64,000 nt of DNA from contig NZ_CP092712.1 of the NCBI RefSeq assembly GCF_023983475.1, positions 558,001 to 622,000 on the forward strand. The letters are read 5' to 3'. The position numbers were made by a program, and so were the translations under genes. This document shows, one piece after another, positions 1-10,282 of this stretch. Below the pieces are notes generated by a model. That model had not been told where the DNA came from. It was given only the letters and a program-made list of their open reading frames with translations, and did no database searches. Every line of letters begins with the position of its first letter. The stretch's first letter is position 1. This DNA comes from Aliivibrio fischeri ATCC 7744 = JCM 18803 = DSM 507 (lineage in GTDB: Bacteria > Pseudomonadota > Gammaproteobacteria > Enterobacterales > Vibrionaceae).

Positions 1-1
1 A

Positions 2-622
2 TTTCTTGATGATGTAGTTCAAGTATGTGATGTTCGTAATATGTACGGTTTCACTGGTACGTATAAAGGTCGTAAGATTTCTGTTATGGGCCACGGTATG
101 GGGATCCCTTCATGTTCAATTTACATGACAGAACTGATTAAAGACTTTGGCGTTAAAAAAGTTATCCGTGTAGGTAGTTGTGGTGCGGTAAACGAAGGCA
201 TTAAAGTTCGTGACGTCGTTATTGGTATGGGCGCATGTACAGATTCAAAAGTGAACCGTATTCGCTTTAAAGACCATGACTTTGCGGCTATTGCTGATTA
301 TGAAATGGTTCGTAATGCAGAGCTAGCAGCGCAAGCTCGTGGTATTGATGTAAAAGTGGGTAATCTTTTCTCTGCTGAACTTTTCTATACGCCAGATCCA
401 AGCATGTTTGATTTAATGGATAAATACGGCATTGTTGGTGTTGAGATGGAAGCTGCGGGTATGTACGGTGTTGCTGCTGAATACGGTGCAAAAGCATTAG
501 CAATTTGTACTGTATCTGATCACATTAAAACAGGTGAGCAAACGACATCTGACGAGCGTGCAACGACATTTGATGAAATGATGCTGATTGCATTAGATTC
601 AGTATTACTTGGCGACAAATAA
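2..622 (+). CDS. deoD: Purine nucleoside phosphorylase DeoD, 5'-truncated by window edge
   Basis: Phosphorolysis of purine (deoxy)ribonucleosides in salvage; cytoplasmic hexamer in the family. The reading frame is open from base 2, and the first ATG at 41 is internal: the residues encoded before it match the DeoD region leading into [10 protein letters not shown]. About 206 residues are visible of an expected 236-239, so roughly 30 N-terminal residues lie outside the window. Visible signatures are GHGMGIPS, the RVGSCGAV loop, GVEMEAAG (nucleoside binding) and TVSDH, which carries the catalytic Asp. It is followed by a terminator shared with the convergent ytjB. Identity is very secure. Confidence 0.97.
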   Translation, partial: FLDDVVQVCDVRNMYGFTGTYKGRKISVMGHGMGIPSCSIYMTELIKDFGVKKVIRVGSCGAVNEGIKVRDVVIGMGACTDSKVNRIRFKDHDFAAIADYEMVRNAELAAQARGIDVKVGNLFSAELFYTPDPSMFDLMDKYGIVGVEMEAAGMYGVAAEYGAKALAICTVSDHIKTGEQTTSDERATTFDEMMLIALDSVLLGDK

Positions 623-651
623 CACGTATAACGAAAACCGTTAGAAATGAA

Positions 652-684
652 AAAGGCGATGAGGTTAATTTCATCGCCTTTCTT
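652..684. terminator. Bidirectional terminator between deoD and ytjB
   Basis: An 11-bp inverted repeat (AAAGGCGATGA / TCATCGCCTTT) with an 8-nt loop is flanked by A- and T-rich runs. It serves the convergent genes on both sides. Confidence 0.85.
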
Positions 685-685
685 T

Positions 686-1282
686 TTATGCTTTACCACC
701 AAACAATGTGGTGATTGGTTTGGAAGCATCTTTTCTTTTTCTTAGTAACCCCATAATCAGCATCCCTGAAACCAAACTGATTGCGAGCATACCAAACATT
801 AAACGGTCACTTTTACGATAGTGGTGATTTGCAAAGCCGGTCAATGTTGATTTTTCAAATGTCACACGTAAAAAGCCAAGTAGATGGTCATCTTTAATGA
901 TAGGTTCAATCAACTGCTGACGACCAATACCATCAATAGACAATGGCGTATTTAACCCAGTAATTTGAGAAGCCGTTAGTGCATTATCACTTTTTCCTAA
1001 GATTCTACCTTCAGCGTCATATATTGTGGCATCAAAAACTAAACGCTCTTTAGCAAGGTTATTCGTTAACTGGAATAATGCTTCATGGTTATCTTCTTTA
1101 ATACTATCAACGGCAAATAAGGCCGCTTGTCGAGTCATTGTTCGGCTAAGATCTTGTAATTGTTTGTTTTGAATAACTTGGTTACTGTCACTGATGATCG
1201 TACTGTTGATCAAAATAAAGTAACTGAATGCCATTAGAGAAAGCAGCATCAATCCTTTAATGACAAAGTTTTGAGAAAGCAT
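686..1282 (-). CDS. ytjB: Inner-membrane protein of the YtjB/Smp (AhpA) family
   Basis: A 198-residue protein with a membrane segment near residues 5-25, a periplasmic region of about 130 residues, and a second membrane segment near residues 165-182 followed by a basic KRKD tail. The family (YtjB/Smp, also called a membrane protein affecting haemolysin expression) has no settled function. Its position divergent from serB is the same as in E. coli and supports the assignment. ATG at 1282 is chosen over the in-frame GTG at 1291 because AGGTGG lies 5 nt before that ATG. Confidence 0.8.
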   Translation of the reverse strand: MLSQNFVIKGLMLLSLMAFSYFILINSTIISDSNQVIQNKQLQDLSRTMTRQAALFAVDSIKEDNHEALFQLTNNLAKERLVFDATIYDAEGRILGKSDNALTASQITGLNTPLSIDGIGRQQLIEPIIKDDHLLGFLRVTFEKSTLTGFANHHYRKSDRLMFGMLAISLVSGMLIMGLLRKRKDASKPITTLFGGKA

Positions 1283-1407
1283 TACAACCACCTAATAAGA
1301 TATGAATGCAGTAATTATACTGAATTTATCGAAAAAAAGCAGTTTATGTCATTTGCCTCTTGCTCTACTCCTCTTCAATCGGTATTTTTTAGACAGGACA
1401 AGAAAGG

Positions 1408-2385
1408 ATGCAAATCATGGATAGGATAATCCCATTTTCAATAAAGAAACACATACCATTATTAAATCGTTTTAGTTCAACCTTAACAACGACGCAATTC
1501 GACGTTAAAAAAACAGGTTGGATTATTTACGGTCCTCAATTATCACCTCGTCATTTTGATGATATTGATTTTTTTGTCGGTTATAAAACGCAACTAATTA
1601 AAACTTGGAAAGTTGGTTATTACGAAGTTGCAGCTATAGCTGGTGCGCTTACAGAAGAGCATAAAATTATCGTTGATGCGCTCGGTTTAGATTACGCAGA
1701 GATGAAAGATATTCCTGATCTATCAAAACCAGGGATCATTTTATTTGATATGGATTCAACGGCGATTGAAATCGAATGTATTGATGAAATAGCGAAATTA
1801 GCGGGTGTTGGTGAGCAAGTTGCAGAAGTAACAGAAAGAGCAATGCAAGGTGAATTAGATTTTAAAGAGAGTCTGATTCAACGTGTAGGTACTCTAGCCG
1901 GAGCTGATGAAGCTATTTTAGCTAAAGTAAAATCAGAGTTACCTTTTATGTCTGAAATCAGAGAGTTGGTTGCTACCATGCATAAATACGGTTGGAAACC
2001 GGCTATTGCCTCTGGTGGCTTCACTTATTTTTCTGATTATTTAAAACAAGAACTCAATCTTGTGCATGCACAATCGAATCAGCTGGAGATTGTTGATGGC
2101 AAACTTACCGGTAAGGTTCTTGGTGAGATTGTCAGTGCAGAGACTAAGGCACATATTTTAGTTGAGCTTGCTGATAAATATGACATAGAGATCAGTAATA
2201 CGGTTGCTGTTGGTGATGGTGCTAATGATCTGGTGATGATGGAAGCTGCTGGTCTTGGTATTGCCTATCACGCAAAACCTAAAGTGCAAGAGCAAGCACA
2301 AACCGCAATCAGATATGCTGATTTAGGTGGTGTTGTTTGTATCTTATCTGCTTCGTTATTGTTCAGTAATAAACTGAGTTGGTAG
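1408..2385 (+). CDS. serB: Phosphoserine phosphatase SerB
   Basis: Dephosphorylates L-phosphoserine, the last step of serine synthesis. It is a HAD-superfamily enzyme of 325 residues (E. coli 322). The nucleophile motif DMDST is at residues 114-118, followed by the substrate-specificity segment IECIDEIAK; the C-terminal motif GDGANDLVMM binds Mg2+. The N-terminal ~100 residues form the usual ACT-like extension. The start is ambiguous: ATG 1408 has AGG 10 nt upstream, while ATG 1417 has AAGG 9 nt upstream and would begin MDRII. It is transcribed divergently from ytjB and ends at its own terminator. Confidence 0.96.
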   Translation: MQIMDRIIPFSIKKHIPLLNRFSSTLTTTQFDVKKTGWIIYGPQLSPRHFDDIDFFVGYKTQLIKTWKVGYYEVAAIAGALTEEHKIIVDALGLDYAEMKDIPDLSKPGIILFDMDSTAIEIECIDEIAKLAGVGEQVAEVTERAMQGELDFKESLIQRVGTLAGADEAILAKVKSELPFMSEIRELVATMHKYGWKPAIASGGFTYFSDYLKQELNLVHAQSNQLEIVDGKLTGKVLGEIVSAETKAHILVELADKYDIEISNTVAVGDGANDLVMMEAAGLGIAYHAKPKVQEQAQTAIRYADLGGVVCILSASLLFSNKLSW

Positions 2386-2405
2386 CGACTTATATTGTTT
2401 TTACC

Positions 2406-2437
2406 AAAATGGACTTCTTATATGAAGTCCATTTTTT
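2406..2437 (+). terminator. serB Rho-independent terminator
   Basis: A 12-bp stem (AAAATGGACTTC / GAAGTCCATTTT) with a 6-nt loop is followed by a T-run. The flanking A-run means it may also terminate the convergent PilZ gene. Confidence 0.85.
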
Positions 2438-2458
2438 CGTTAGAATAGACTGAAAGAA

Positions 2459-4804
2459 CTACCCTAACTCAAGTCGAATTAAGACTTCATCCGTTATGTC
2501 AGCGATTTCACCACAACCCACAATGCTTGATAATTCATCTTCTAATGCTCTTGCGTAATGGATAGCGTATTGAGCTAACTGGCTTAATTCCACTTCAGAG
2601 GTGGTGGAAAGTGCATTTTTTACTGCTGTCGTGGTTACGCGTATTGCTAAAAACTCGCCGTGTTCTTTTGCTTTTTTGATAAAAGTTAAACGATCATTGT
2701 ATGATGAAAACTCTTGCAGCATGCGAGTGAACACTGATTTTATTTTTCCATCTTTAATAACAACAGCAATATAGATTTCATGGTGGTGAGATCGTTGATT
2801 AGCCGGTGTTTTCAATGGATTCACTAACAATTGTTGTACTCTCGATTTAAAAATAGGCTCTAAATTTAAATGTTGCTCATTACCTAATTGTAGCCAGATT
2901 TTATTTAATCGATTTAAAGGGAAGTTAACCCCAATACAACGCGTTTTAATTTTATGGTTATCCTTTTCAATAAAGAAAGGCGTTGTTGTTAGTTTATTTA
3001 GTAATAATTGATGCATTATTTTCAGCATATCAATCGATGGAAGCTGTTCATAATCAACAGGAAGTCTTTCTATGTTGTGCTGTATTAAACGACTTAAGAA
3101 GGCTTTGCTTTTTTGAGTTTGTAAACTGTCTTCAATTTGTAGCTGAAGATTCAATCCATTTGAATTTACTTTTAATACTCGATAAGTAATACGGCTTAAT
3201 GGTGTATTTTTATCAAGACTTTGCAGTTCATTAAACGTTATTTTTACGTCAGATTTTTTGGTTAGTAAAGCGGGTTTATCGAGCAGTATCGACAAACCAT
3301 TGATTGAAATATCTTGAGTTCTTCCTTTGATTTCACCAATTGTAGGATGAGTAAGAGTAATTAAGGTTTCGTAATTAAATCTTGGTTCAGTTCTACGAGG
3401 AGTGGAATCGTAATATAACGCAGGATCTTGAGCCATTGGCACTAAAGAATGGCGGTATGGATTTAGCACCTTTGCTTCAAGGCTTGGCTTTTCTGTTAAT
3501 AAGTAATCTTTCTGAGTATCAGGTAAACTGAGTTCAGTTAAGATCCCCATATGCGTTAAAGTAGCCAGTACTTTTTCCATTTCAGGAGCGACGGTTAATA
3601 AGCGTTCTTTGTCACCTTTTTCTAATTCGAAAAGAGAAAGACGAATGACTTTCCAGCTTTTTCTTTTGGCTCCCACATGCCAAAAGAGTTGGCGTTCTTG
3701 TTGAGTGGCTTCTGATGACATCATGGAGTAGAAGAGTTCTTTATCTTCATGATCGTGTTTAAAGCTATAAAAATGAGTACGACTGGCTCTTAACCCTGGC
3801 TTGGTTAAAAACTGCATACGCTCTGATTTAAATAAATGATGAATTACAGGCTGATTTTTTTCATCGTGCCAGTGCTTCCAAAGTGATTCATTGTGATCCG
3901 TAATAACGGCATACTTCAAGGTATCCCCAGAAAAGAAAAGAGGGATATTAGTAGTATGTTTTAAAAAACAGTGCTCATAGCCCTGTGTACGAGCTCGAAC
4001 TATTTGATCTTTTTGATCATGTACAGTGCGTCGTTTATTTTTATTTAGTTTTTCTTCAATAGCTTGAGCAATAACATCGTGGTTTGATTCCATTTTTAAT
4101 CGTAACCATCGATAACTATCACTTTCTTCACTGTCATGAATACCAAGAATACGGTAAGGGAAGTCGCCGTTGAGTTCTTTTATACCCGTATCTTTTGCAA
4201 GGTTAGGGAAGCTAACTTGTATGATTTGTCCTAAACCATATTCAAAAGCAGTAGGCACTTTAATTCGAGCACCAGAAGAAGAAAGATCGCTACTTGTACC
4301 ATGGATTAAATTTCCATTAGGTAGCAGTACTGTGACTTGTGTTGACATGCGCAGACGGTTTTCACTACGGGTTAGATAGTGCCCAAATCGAATTAATTTG
4401 GCTTTGAATAGATTGCTTTCGTCTTTATCATCAGTCGCTGTTAATTGTTCTTTATTTTTATGAAGAACACGGAAGTTATTACGTGTATTGGTTAATGCTT
4501 CCCATACACCAACAGTATAGCTACCGAAGCGCTCAATACTTTTGTGATAGGTATTAATTGCAACATCATCAAGCCAATGAGTGTATCCATCCAGTTCATA
4601 TTGGTGACACTGGCCTTTTACTCGACCTCGTAAATCAATATGTTTGGTGCAAGGTGCCATGATGCGTTTTAATTCAATTTTTACAATTAAATGCACAGAT
4701 GGATGTTCATGAGACATAACTTGTTCGCAAACCAGATTAAAATCAGGTTCACCAAATACGGGAATAAGTTGTTCTACGTAGCTTTGATATTCTTCTTGCT
4801 GCAT
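2459..4804 (-). CDS. plzC: Large protein with two PilZ domains (V. cholerae PlzC type)
   Basis: A 781-residue cytoplasmic-looking protein with no signal peptide. Two PilZ domains are recognisable by c-di-GMP-binding motifs: RSENR (146-150) with DLSSSG (173-178), and RTEPR (471-475) with DISING (498-503). Both match RxxxR...DxSxxG, so both could bind c-di-GMP. The ~220 residues between them and the last ~200 residues have no domain I recognise. In V. cholerae a PilZ gene (plzC) sits between serB and radA, as here. The biological output is unknown to me; a c-di-GMP receptor role is inferred from the motifs. It is divergent from radA, with 121 bp between them. Confidence 0.8.
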   Translation of the reverse strand: MQQEEYQSYVEQLIPVFGEPDFNLVCEQVMSHEHPSVHLIVKIELKRIMAPCTKHIDLRGRVKGQCHQYELDGYTHWLDDVAINTYHKSIERFGSYTVGVWEALTNTRNNFRVLHKNKEQLTATDDKDESNLFKAKLIRFGHYLTRSENRLRMSTQVTVLLPNGNLIHGTSSDLSSSGARIKVPTAFEYGLGQIIQVSFPNLAKDTGIKELNGDFPYRILGIHDSEESDSYRWLRLKMESNHDVIAQAIEEKLNKNKRRTVHDQKDQIVRARTQGYEHCFLKHTTNIPLFFSGDTLKYAVITDHNESLWKHWHDEKNQPVIHHLFKSERMQFLTKPGLRASRTHFYSFKHDHEDKELFYSMMSSEATQQERQLFWHVGAKRKSWKVIRLSLFELEKGDKERLLTVAPEMEKVLATLTHMGILTELSLPDTQKDYLLTEKPSLEAKVLNPYRHSLVPMAQDPALYYDSTPRRTEPRFNYETLITLTHPTIGEIKGRTQDISINGLSILLDKPALLTKKSDVKITFNELQSLDKNTPLSRITYRVLKVNSNGLNLQLQIEDSLQTQKSKAFLSRLIQHNIERLPVDYEQLPSIDMLKIMHQLLLNKLTTTPFFIEKDNHKIKTRCIGVNFPLNRLNKIWLQLGNEQHLNLEPIFKSRVQQLLVNPLKTPANQRSHHHEIYIAVVIKDGKIKSVFTRMLQEFSSYNDRLTFIKKAKEHGEFLAIRVTTTAVKNALSTTSEVELSQLAQYAIHYARALEDELSSIVGCGEIADITDEVLIRLELG

Positions 4805-4925
4805 GATTTCTGGTACAGTAATAACAATCTAGTGGGTTTATCGGCAGAATTGCTCGTTTATTTAACAATGATACGTTAAATAGTTATAACCCATCACTTT
4901 TATTTGATTTATATGTCGGTGATAT

Positions 4926-6308
4926 ATGGCAAAAGCAAAACGCGCCTACGTTTGTAATGATTGTGGGGCAGACTTCCCTCGTTGGCAAGGACAGTGTAAT
5001 GCTTGTGGGGCATGGAACACGATTACAGAGGTTCGTTTGGCTGCTTCTCCACAAGTTGCTCGTAATGAACGTTTATCTGGTGGTTATGCAGGTTCCACTA
5101 CAGACTCTGAAGTTCAAACTCTATCGAGTATTGATTTACAAGAAGTTCCTCGATTCAGTAGTTCGTTTAAAGAGTTTGACCGTGTTCTCGGTGGTGGCAT
5201 TGTTCCTGGGGCTGCAATTTTGATTGGTGGTAATCCAGGCGCTGGTAAATCTACTTTACTTTTGCAAACCATGTGTCGTTTGGCTGCTGAAATGCCAACA
5301 TTATATGTTACTGGTGAAGAATCGTTACAGCAGGTAGCAATGCGAGCTTCTCGTCTTGGTTTGCCAAAAGATAATTTGAAAATGTTATCTGAAACCAATA
5401 TAGACAAGATTTGTCAGGTTGCAGAGAAAGAACAGCCAAAAATAATGGTTATTGACTCTATTCAAGTAATGCATGTTGCAGACGTGCAATCATCACCGGG
5501 CAGCGTTGCGCAGGTTCGTGAGTCAGCAACCGCTTTAACTCGATATGCTAAGCAAAATAATGTAGCTATTTTCTTAGTGGGTCACGTAACCAAAGATGGT
5601 ACTTTAGCTGGTCCTAAAGTATTGGAACATATTATTGACTGTTCTGTGTTACTTGACGGTAGTGCAGATAGTCGCTTTAGAACGCTTCGTAGTCATAAAA
5701 ACCGTTTTGGAGCTGTTAATGAGCTTGGGGTTTTTGCTATGACAGGCCAAGGCTTAAAAGAAGTAAATAACCCATCAGCCATTTTCTTATCTCGTGGAGA
5801 AGAGGAAACCTCTGGTAGCTCAGTGATGGTTGTGTGGGAAGGAACACGACCGTTACTTGTAGAGATACAAGCTTTAGTCGATTACTCTCAACTTTCAAAT
5901 CCTCGTCGAGTCTCTGTTGGCTTAGATCAAAACCGTTTATCTATGCTATTAGCGGTTTTACATAAACATGGTGGTTTGCAAATGGCTGATCAAGATGTGT
6001 TTGTTAACGTGGTTGGGGGCGTTAAGGTAGCCGAAACCAGTGCGGATTTGGCACTTATTATGGCGCTACTATCTAGTTTTAAAGACCGCCCATTAGCTAA
6101 GGATGTAGTGGTCTTTGGTGAAGTTGGTCTTGCTGGTGAGATTCGCCCAGTTCCAAGTGGGCAAGAGCGTTTAATGGAAGCATATAAGCATGGCTTCAAA
6201 AAAGCGATTGTACCTGCTGCAAACATGCCAAAAGGTGGCATAGAAGGAATGCAAATTCATGGCGTTAAGAAGCTATCTGAAGCAATTGATGCTTTTGATG
6301 AACTTTAA
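4926..6308 (+). CDS. radA: DNA repair and branch-migration protein RadA (Sms)
   Basis: A 460-residue RecA-like ATPase that processes recombination intermediates and acts as a DnaB-type helicase in the family. The domain order is complete: a C4 zinc finger (C10, C13, C24, C27), Walker A GGNPGAGKS at 101-109, the RadA-specific KNRFG motif in SHKNRFGAVNE, then a C-terminal Lon-protease-like domain. It is full length compared with E. coli (460). Start ATG 4926 has GGTGA upstream. It stands alone, divergent from the PilZ gene; a stem-loop without a T-tract lies about 20-50 nt after the stop. Confidence 0.97.
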   Translation: MAKAKRAYVCNDCGADFPRWQGQCNACGAWNTITEVRLAASPQVARNERLSGGYAGSTTDSEVQTLSSIDLQEVPRFSSSFKEFDRVLGGGIVPGAAILIGGNPGAGKSTLLLQTMCRLAAEMPTLYVTGEESLQQVAMRASRLGLPKDNLKMLSETNIDKICQVAEKEQPKIMVIDSIQVMHVADVQSSPGSVAQVRESATALTRYAKQNNVAIFLVGHVTKDGTLAGPKVLEHIIDCSVLLDGSADSRFRTLRSHKNRFGAVNELGVFAMTGQGLKEVNNPSAIFLSRGEEETSGSSVMVVWEGTRPLLVEIQALVDYSQLSNPRRVSVGLDQNRLSMLLAVLHKHGGLQMADQDVFVNVVGGVKVAETSADLALIMALLSSFKDRPLAKDVVVFGEVGLAGEIRPVPSGQERLMEAYKHGFKKAIVPAANMPKGGIEGMQIHGVKKLSEAIDAFDEL

Positions 6309-6326
6309 CTGAGGCTTTGAATTCGG

Positions 6327-6361
6327 ATTTCTGCATTATTTTATTTGAAAATGCAGAAATT
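6327..6361 (+). terminator. Stem-loop after radA (weak terminator)
   Basis: An 11-bp inverted repeat (ATTTCTGCATT / AATGCAGAAAT) lies just downstream of radA but lacks a clean T-tract. It may be a terminator or an mRNA 3' stabiliser. Confidence 0.45.
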
Positions 6362-6455
6362 CATCTATAATTTTCAGGGGCAGAGGCCACATTAGAACCA
6401 TTTTGGTAGAAAATTCTATGCAAAAATAGAACAAAGCATATACCAATTGACAGTT

Positions 6456-6466
6456 TGTGTTATACT
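6456..6466 (+). promoter_or_regulatory. Extended -10 promoter of fusA2
   Basis: TGTGT directly followed by TATACT matches the extended -10 element TRTGN-TATAAT. It is followed by a GC-rich stretch (CTGCGCGC), the kind of discriminator linked to stringent control. The start codon is 38 nt downstream. Confidence 0.6.
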
Positions 6467-6503
6467 CTGCGCGCATTTTATATCCTATTAATAGAGTAAA
6501 ACG

Positions 6504-8591
6504 ATGACTGATTTATCTAAATACAGAAACATTGGTATTTTCGCGCACGTTGATGCGGGTAAAACCACAACTACTGAACGTATCCTTAAGCTTACTGGTA
6601 AAATCCATAAGATTGGTGACACTCACGATGGTTCAACTACTACTGACTTCATGGAGCAAGAAGCTGAACGTGGTATCACAATCCAGTCAGCAGCAGTAAG
6701 CTGTTTCTGGAATGATCACCGTCTAAACGTTATCGATACTCCTGGACACGTTGACTTCACAGTTGAAGTGTACCGTTCTCTAAAAGTACTTGATGGTGGT
6801 ATCGGTGTATTCTGTGGTTCTGGTGGTGTTGAACCTCAATCAGAAACTAACTGGCGTTACGCGAACGAATCAGAAGTATCTCGTCTAATCTTCGTTAACA
6901 AACTAGACCGTATGGGTGCTGATTTCTTCAGCGTTGTTGACCAAGTTAAGAAAGTACTAGGCGCAACTCCTCTAGTTATGACTCTACCAATCGGCCGCGA
7001 AGAAGACTTCGTTGGTGTTGTAGATGTTTTAAACCGTCAAGCATTTGTATGGGATGACACAGGTCTTCCTGAAAACTACGAAATCCAAGATATCCCTGCT
7101 GATATGGTTGATGACGTAGAAGCTTACCGTGAAGAGCTTGTTGAAACAGCTGTAGAACAAGACGACGACCTAATGGAAGCGTACATGGAAGGTCAAGAAC
7201 CTTCTATCGAAGAGCTTAAGCGTTGTATCCGTAAAGGTACTCGTGACCTAGCGTTCTTCCCAACTTTCTGTGGTTCTGCGTACAAAAACAAAGGTATCCA
7301 ACTAATCCTAGATGCTGTTGTTGATTACCTACCAGCTCCAAACGAAGTTGAGCCTCAACCTCTAACTGATAAAGATACTGGTGAAGAGACTGGCGAAGTT
7401 GCTATCGTTTCTGCAGACGAACCATTCCGTGCTCTAGCATTTAAGATCATGGATGACCGTTTCGGTGCTCTAACTTTCGTACGTATCTACTCTGGTAAAC
7501 TGAATAAGGGCGATACAGTTCTTAACTCAGCAACTGGTAAAACTGAGCGTATCGGCCGTATGGTTGAGATGCAAGCTGATGAGCGTAACGAATTAACTTC
7601 AGCTCAAGCTGGTGACATCATCGCTATCGTTGGTATGAAAAACGTACAAACTGGTCACACTCTATGTGATGTTAAACACGAATGTACTCTTGAACCAATG
7701 ATCTTCCCTGTTCCAGTAATCTCTATCGCTGTTGCTCCAAAAGACAAAGGCGGTTCTGAGAAAATGGGTATCGCGATCGGTAAAATGGTTGCAGAAGATC
7801 CATCTTTCCAAGTTGAGACTGATGAAGAAACAGGTGAAACAATCCTTAAAGGTATGGGTGAACTTCACCTAGACATTAAGGTTGATATCCTTAAGCGTAC
7901 TTACGGTGTAGACCTAGTAGTTGGTCAACCACAAGTTGCTTACCGTGAAACTATCACTCAAGCAATTGAAGATAGCTACACGCATAAGAAACAATCTGGT
8001 GGTTCTGGTCAATTCGGTAAGATCGATTACCGTATCAAACCAGGTGAAGCTGGTACAGGCTTTACGTTCTCATCTTCAGTTGTTGGTGGTAACGTACCTA
8101 AAGAATTCTGGCCTGCAGTTGAGAAAGGTTTCGCATCTATGATGGAAACTGGTCCTCTAGCTGGCTTCCCAGTACTAGACGTTGAAGTTGAACTATTCGA
8201 CGGTGGCTTCCACGCAGTGGATTCATCTGCAATCGCATTTGAAATCGCAGCTAAAGGCGCATTCCGTCAATCTATGCCTAAAGCAGGTGCTCAACTTCTA
8301 GAACCAATCATGAAAGTTGACGTATTCACTCCTGAAGATCACGTTGGTGATGTTATCGGTGACCTTAACCGTCGTCGTGGTATGATCAAAGATCAACAAG
8401 CTGGTCTAACTGGCGTACGTATCAAGGGTGATGTACCTCTTTCTGAAATGTTCGGTTACATCGGTACTCTACGTACAATGACTTCTGGTCGTGGTCAGTT
8501 CTCTATGGAGTTCTCTCACTACGCACCATGTCCAAACAGCGTTGCTGAAGAAGTAATCGCTAAAGCTAAAGAAGAAAAAGCGGCTAAGTAA
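6504..8591 (+). CDS. fusA2: Second elongation factor G (EF-G2 paralogue)
   Basis: A translational GTPase of 695 residues with P-loop AHVDAGKT (14-21), the G2 region with [13 protein letters not shown] (G3) and NKLDRMG (G4), followed by the usual EF-G domains II-V. It stands alone here, not in a rpsL-rpsG-fusA-tuf operon. V. cholerae carries a second EF-G gene next to radA, so I read this as the paralogue. Codon usage is strongly biased (CTA, GGT and CGT rich) compared with its neighbours, which indicates high expression. Whether it acts in translocation, recycling or both is not visible from the sequence. A strong terminator follows. Confidence 0.92.
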   Translation: MTDLSKYRNIGIFAHVDAGKTTTTERILKLTGKIHKIGDTHDGSTTTDFMEQEAERGITIQSAAVSCFWNDHRLNVIDTPGHVDFTVEVYRSLKVLDGGIGVFCGSGGVEPQSETNWRYANESEVSRLIFVNKLDRMGADFFSVVDQVKKVLGATPLVMTLPIGREEDFVGVVDVLNRQAFVWDDTGLPENYEIQDIPADMVDDVEAYREELVETAVEQDDDLMEAYMEGQEPSIEELKRCIRKGTRDLAFFPTFCGSAYKNKGIQLILDAVVDYLPAPNEVEPQPLTDKDTGEETGEVAIVSADEPFRALAFKIMDDRFGALTFVRIYSGKLNKGDTVLNSATGKTERIGRMVEMQADERNELTSAQAGDIIAIVGMKNVQTGHTLCDVKHECTLEPMIFPVPVISIAVAPKDKGGSEKMGIAIGKMVAEDPSFQVETDEETGETILKGMGELHLDIKVDILKRTYGVDLVVGQPQVAYRETITQAIEDSYTHKKQSGGSGQFGKIDYRIKPGEAGTGFTFSSSVVGGNVPKEFWPAVEKGFASMMETGPLAGFPVLDVEVELFDGGFHAVDSSAIAFEIAAKGAFRQSMPKAGAQLLEPIMKVDVFTPEDHVGDVIGDLNRRRGMIKDQQAGLTGVRIKGDVPLSEMFGYIGTLRTMTSGRGQFSMEFSHYAPCPNSVAEEVIAKAKEEKAAK

Positions 8592-8620
8592 TTAGCACTT
8601 AAATCTTCATAGTTATTAAA

Positions 8621-8656
8621 AAGCCCCGTAAGTGCAAACTTACGGGGCTTTTTTTT
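8621..8656 (+). terminator. fusA2 Rho-independent terminator
   Basis: A 13-bp GC-rich stem (AAGCCCCGTAAGT / ACTTACGGGGCTT) with a GCAA loop is followed by eight T. It is very strong. Confidence 0.95.
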
Positions 8657-8657
8657 G

Positions 8658-8900
8658 TTATTGATTTCTTTCTTTATGGCGCTGTAGTTTCAGATAAATA
8701 TTTTCAACACGTTCACGAGCCCAATCGGTTTTACGTAAAAATTTAAGGCTTGATTTAATGCTTGGGTCTTTCTTAAAGCAGTTAATGTTTACCATATAAC
8801 TTAGCTCTTCCCAGCCATAGTGTTCTACCAATTCAGTAAGTAACTTCTGTAATGTAATACCGTGTAGCGGGTTATTTTGTTGGGTCATAATTAATGCCAT
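8658..8900 (-). CDS. VF530 family small DNA-binding-like protein (DUF2132)
   Basis: An 80-residue protein (76 if ATG 8888 is used). The segments [41 protein letters not shown] and WARERVE are characteristic of the VF530/DUF2132 family, small helical proteins named after a Vibrio fischeri protein. DNA binding has been suggested for the family from its fold, but I see no defined function. Neither start has a strong ribosome-binding site. It is convergent with fusA2, whose terminator it nearly touches. Confidence 0.75.
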
Positions 8901-8948
8901 TGAATAAGAATATAAAGTAAGTATATCACTATGAAGATAGTAACAATA

Positions 8949-8976
8949 AAAAAGGGAGCGATAGCTCCCTTTTTTG
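8949..8976 (-). terminator. codBA terminator
   Basis: Hairpin GGGAGC-gata-GCTCCC is flanked by A- and T-runs, so it is usable on both strands. It lies 20 nt past the codA stop and about 50 nt upstream of the VF530 gene. Confidence 0.9.
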
Positions 8977-8993
8977 CTGAAGGTGATAATGAC

Positions 8994-10271
8994 TTAGCGT
9001 TTAAATGAAACGGTCTCAGCTTTATCTAATGTAATTGTAGTCGTTGCTGGTTGAGTTTCTGATATTACTTTACCGCGACGAATAGAGAAACGAACCGGAA
9101 CCTGACGGCGTAGAGCATCAAATCCATTTTCAGCAGGCAAGATAATTAGATTACCCGGTTTGCCTTCTTCGATACCGTAGTTATCTTGAATATTTAGGGT
9201 TCGAGCCGATTTATAGCTGATTAGATCAAGACCTTGGTTAATTTGATCGTATCCCATGATTTGACATACATGTAGCCCCATATGAAGAACTTGTAGCATG
9301 TTAGCTGTGCCTAACGGATACCATGGGTCAAATACATCGTCATGGCCAAAACAAACGTTAATATTGTTTGCTAGCATCTCTTTTACACGTGTAATACCGC
9401 GGCGCTTAGGGTAATCGTCAAAACGACCTTGTAGGTGGATATTAACTAGTGGATTCGCAACAAAGTTGATACCAGACATACGAAGTAAGCGGAACAAGCG
9501 AGAGGCATAAGCACCATTATATGAATGCATTGCTGTTGTATGACTTGCTGTTACTTTTTCACCCATATTGAATTTATGAGCAAGAGCGGCAACAGTTTCA
9601 ACAAAGCGTGATTGTTCATCATCGATTTCATCACAGTGAACATCAATTAGACGGTCATATTTTTTCGCTAATTCAAAAATATAGTGAAGAGATTCGACAC
9701 CGTATTCACGAGTAAACTCAAAATGAGGAATAGCGCCAATAACATCTGCGCCTAGCTGTACTGCCTCTTCAAGTAATTCTTTACCATTAGGGTAAGAAAG
9801 AATGCCTTCTTGAGGAAAAGCAACGATTTGGATATCAACCCATTCTTTCATTTCTTCTTTTACTTCAAGCATTGCTTTTAATGCAATCAGTGTCGGATCT
9901 GACACATCGACGTGAGTACGAACGTGTTGAATACCGTTAGCAATTTGCCATTTTAATGTTTGTTTAGCGCGTGTTTTTACATCTTCAATAGATAATAGTT
10001 CTTTACGCTCAGCCCAACGTTCAATTCCCTCAAATAAGGTACCTGAAATATTCCAGCTTGGTTCACCTGCCGTTTGAGTCGTATCTAAATGAATATGAGG
10101 TTCGCAAAATGGAGCGTTGGCTAAACCCCCTTCAGCATCAAGAATATCACCAGAATAGGAGAGTGCTTGCTCATTGTTAGTAATGGTTTTGAATTGACCA
10201 TCTTCAATCAAGATCTGAAATAAACCTTCTTGATCACGTAGAGCTACGTTTTTTATTAATAAATTAGTCAT
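8994..10271 (-). CDS. codA: Cytosine deaminase CodA
   Basis: Hydrolytic deamination of cytosine to uracil and ammonia in pyrimidine salvage; cytoplasmic amidohydrolase. It has 425 residues (E. coli 427). Metal-site motifs are present: HIH at 59-61, the DVHCDEIDD segment, ASHTTAMHS, and the catalytic GHDDVFDPW. Second gene of the codBA pair: it starts 11 nt after the codB stop, so the two are almost certainly co-transcribed and couple uptake to deamination. It is complete, with no disruption seen. Confidence 0.95.
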   Translation of the reverse strand: MTNLLIKNVALRDQEGLFQILIEDGQFKTITNNEQALSYSGDILDAEGGLANAPFCEPHIHLDTTQTAGEPSWNISGTLFEGIERWAERKELLSIEDVKTRAKQTLKWQIANGIQHVRTHVDVSDPTLIALKAMLEVKEEMKEWVDIQIVAFPQEGILSYPNGKELLEEAVQLGADVIGAIPHFEFTREYGVESLHYIFELAKKYDRLIDVHCDEIDDEQSRFVETVAALAHKFNMGEKVTASHTTAMHSYNGAYASRLFRLLRMSGINFVANPLVNIHLQGRFDDYPKRRGITRVKEMLANNINVCFGHDDVFDPWYPLGTANMLQVLHMGLHVCQIMGYDQINQGLDLISYKSARTLNIQDNYGIEEGKPGNLIILPAENGFDALRRQVPVRFSIRRGKVISETQPATTTITLDKAETVSFKR

Positions 10272-10282
10272 TGCTGTATCTT

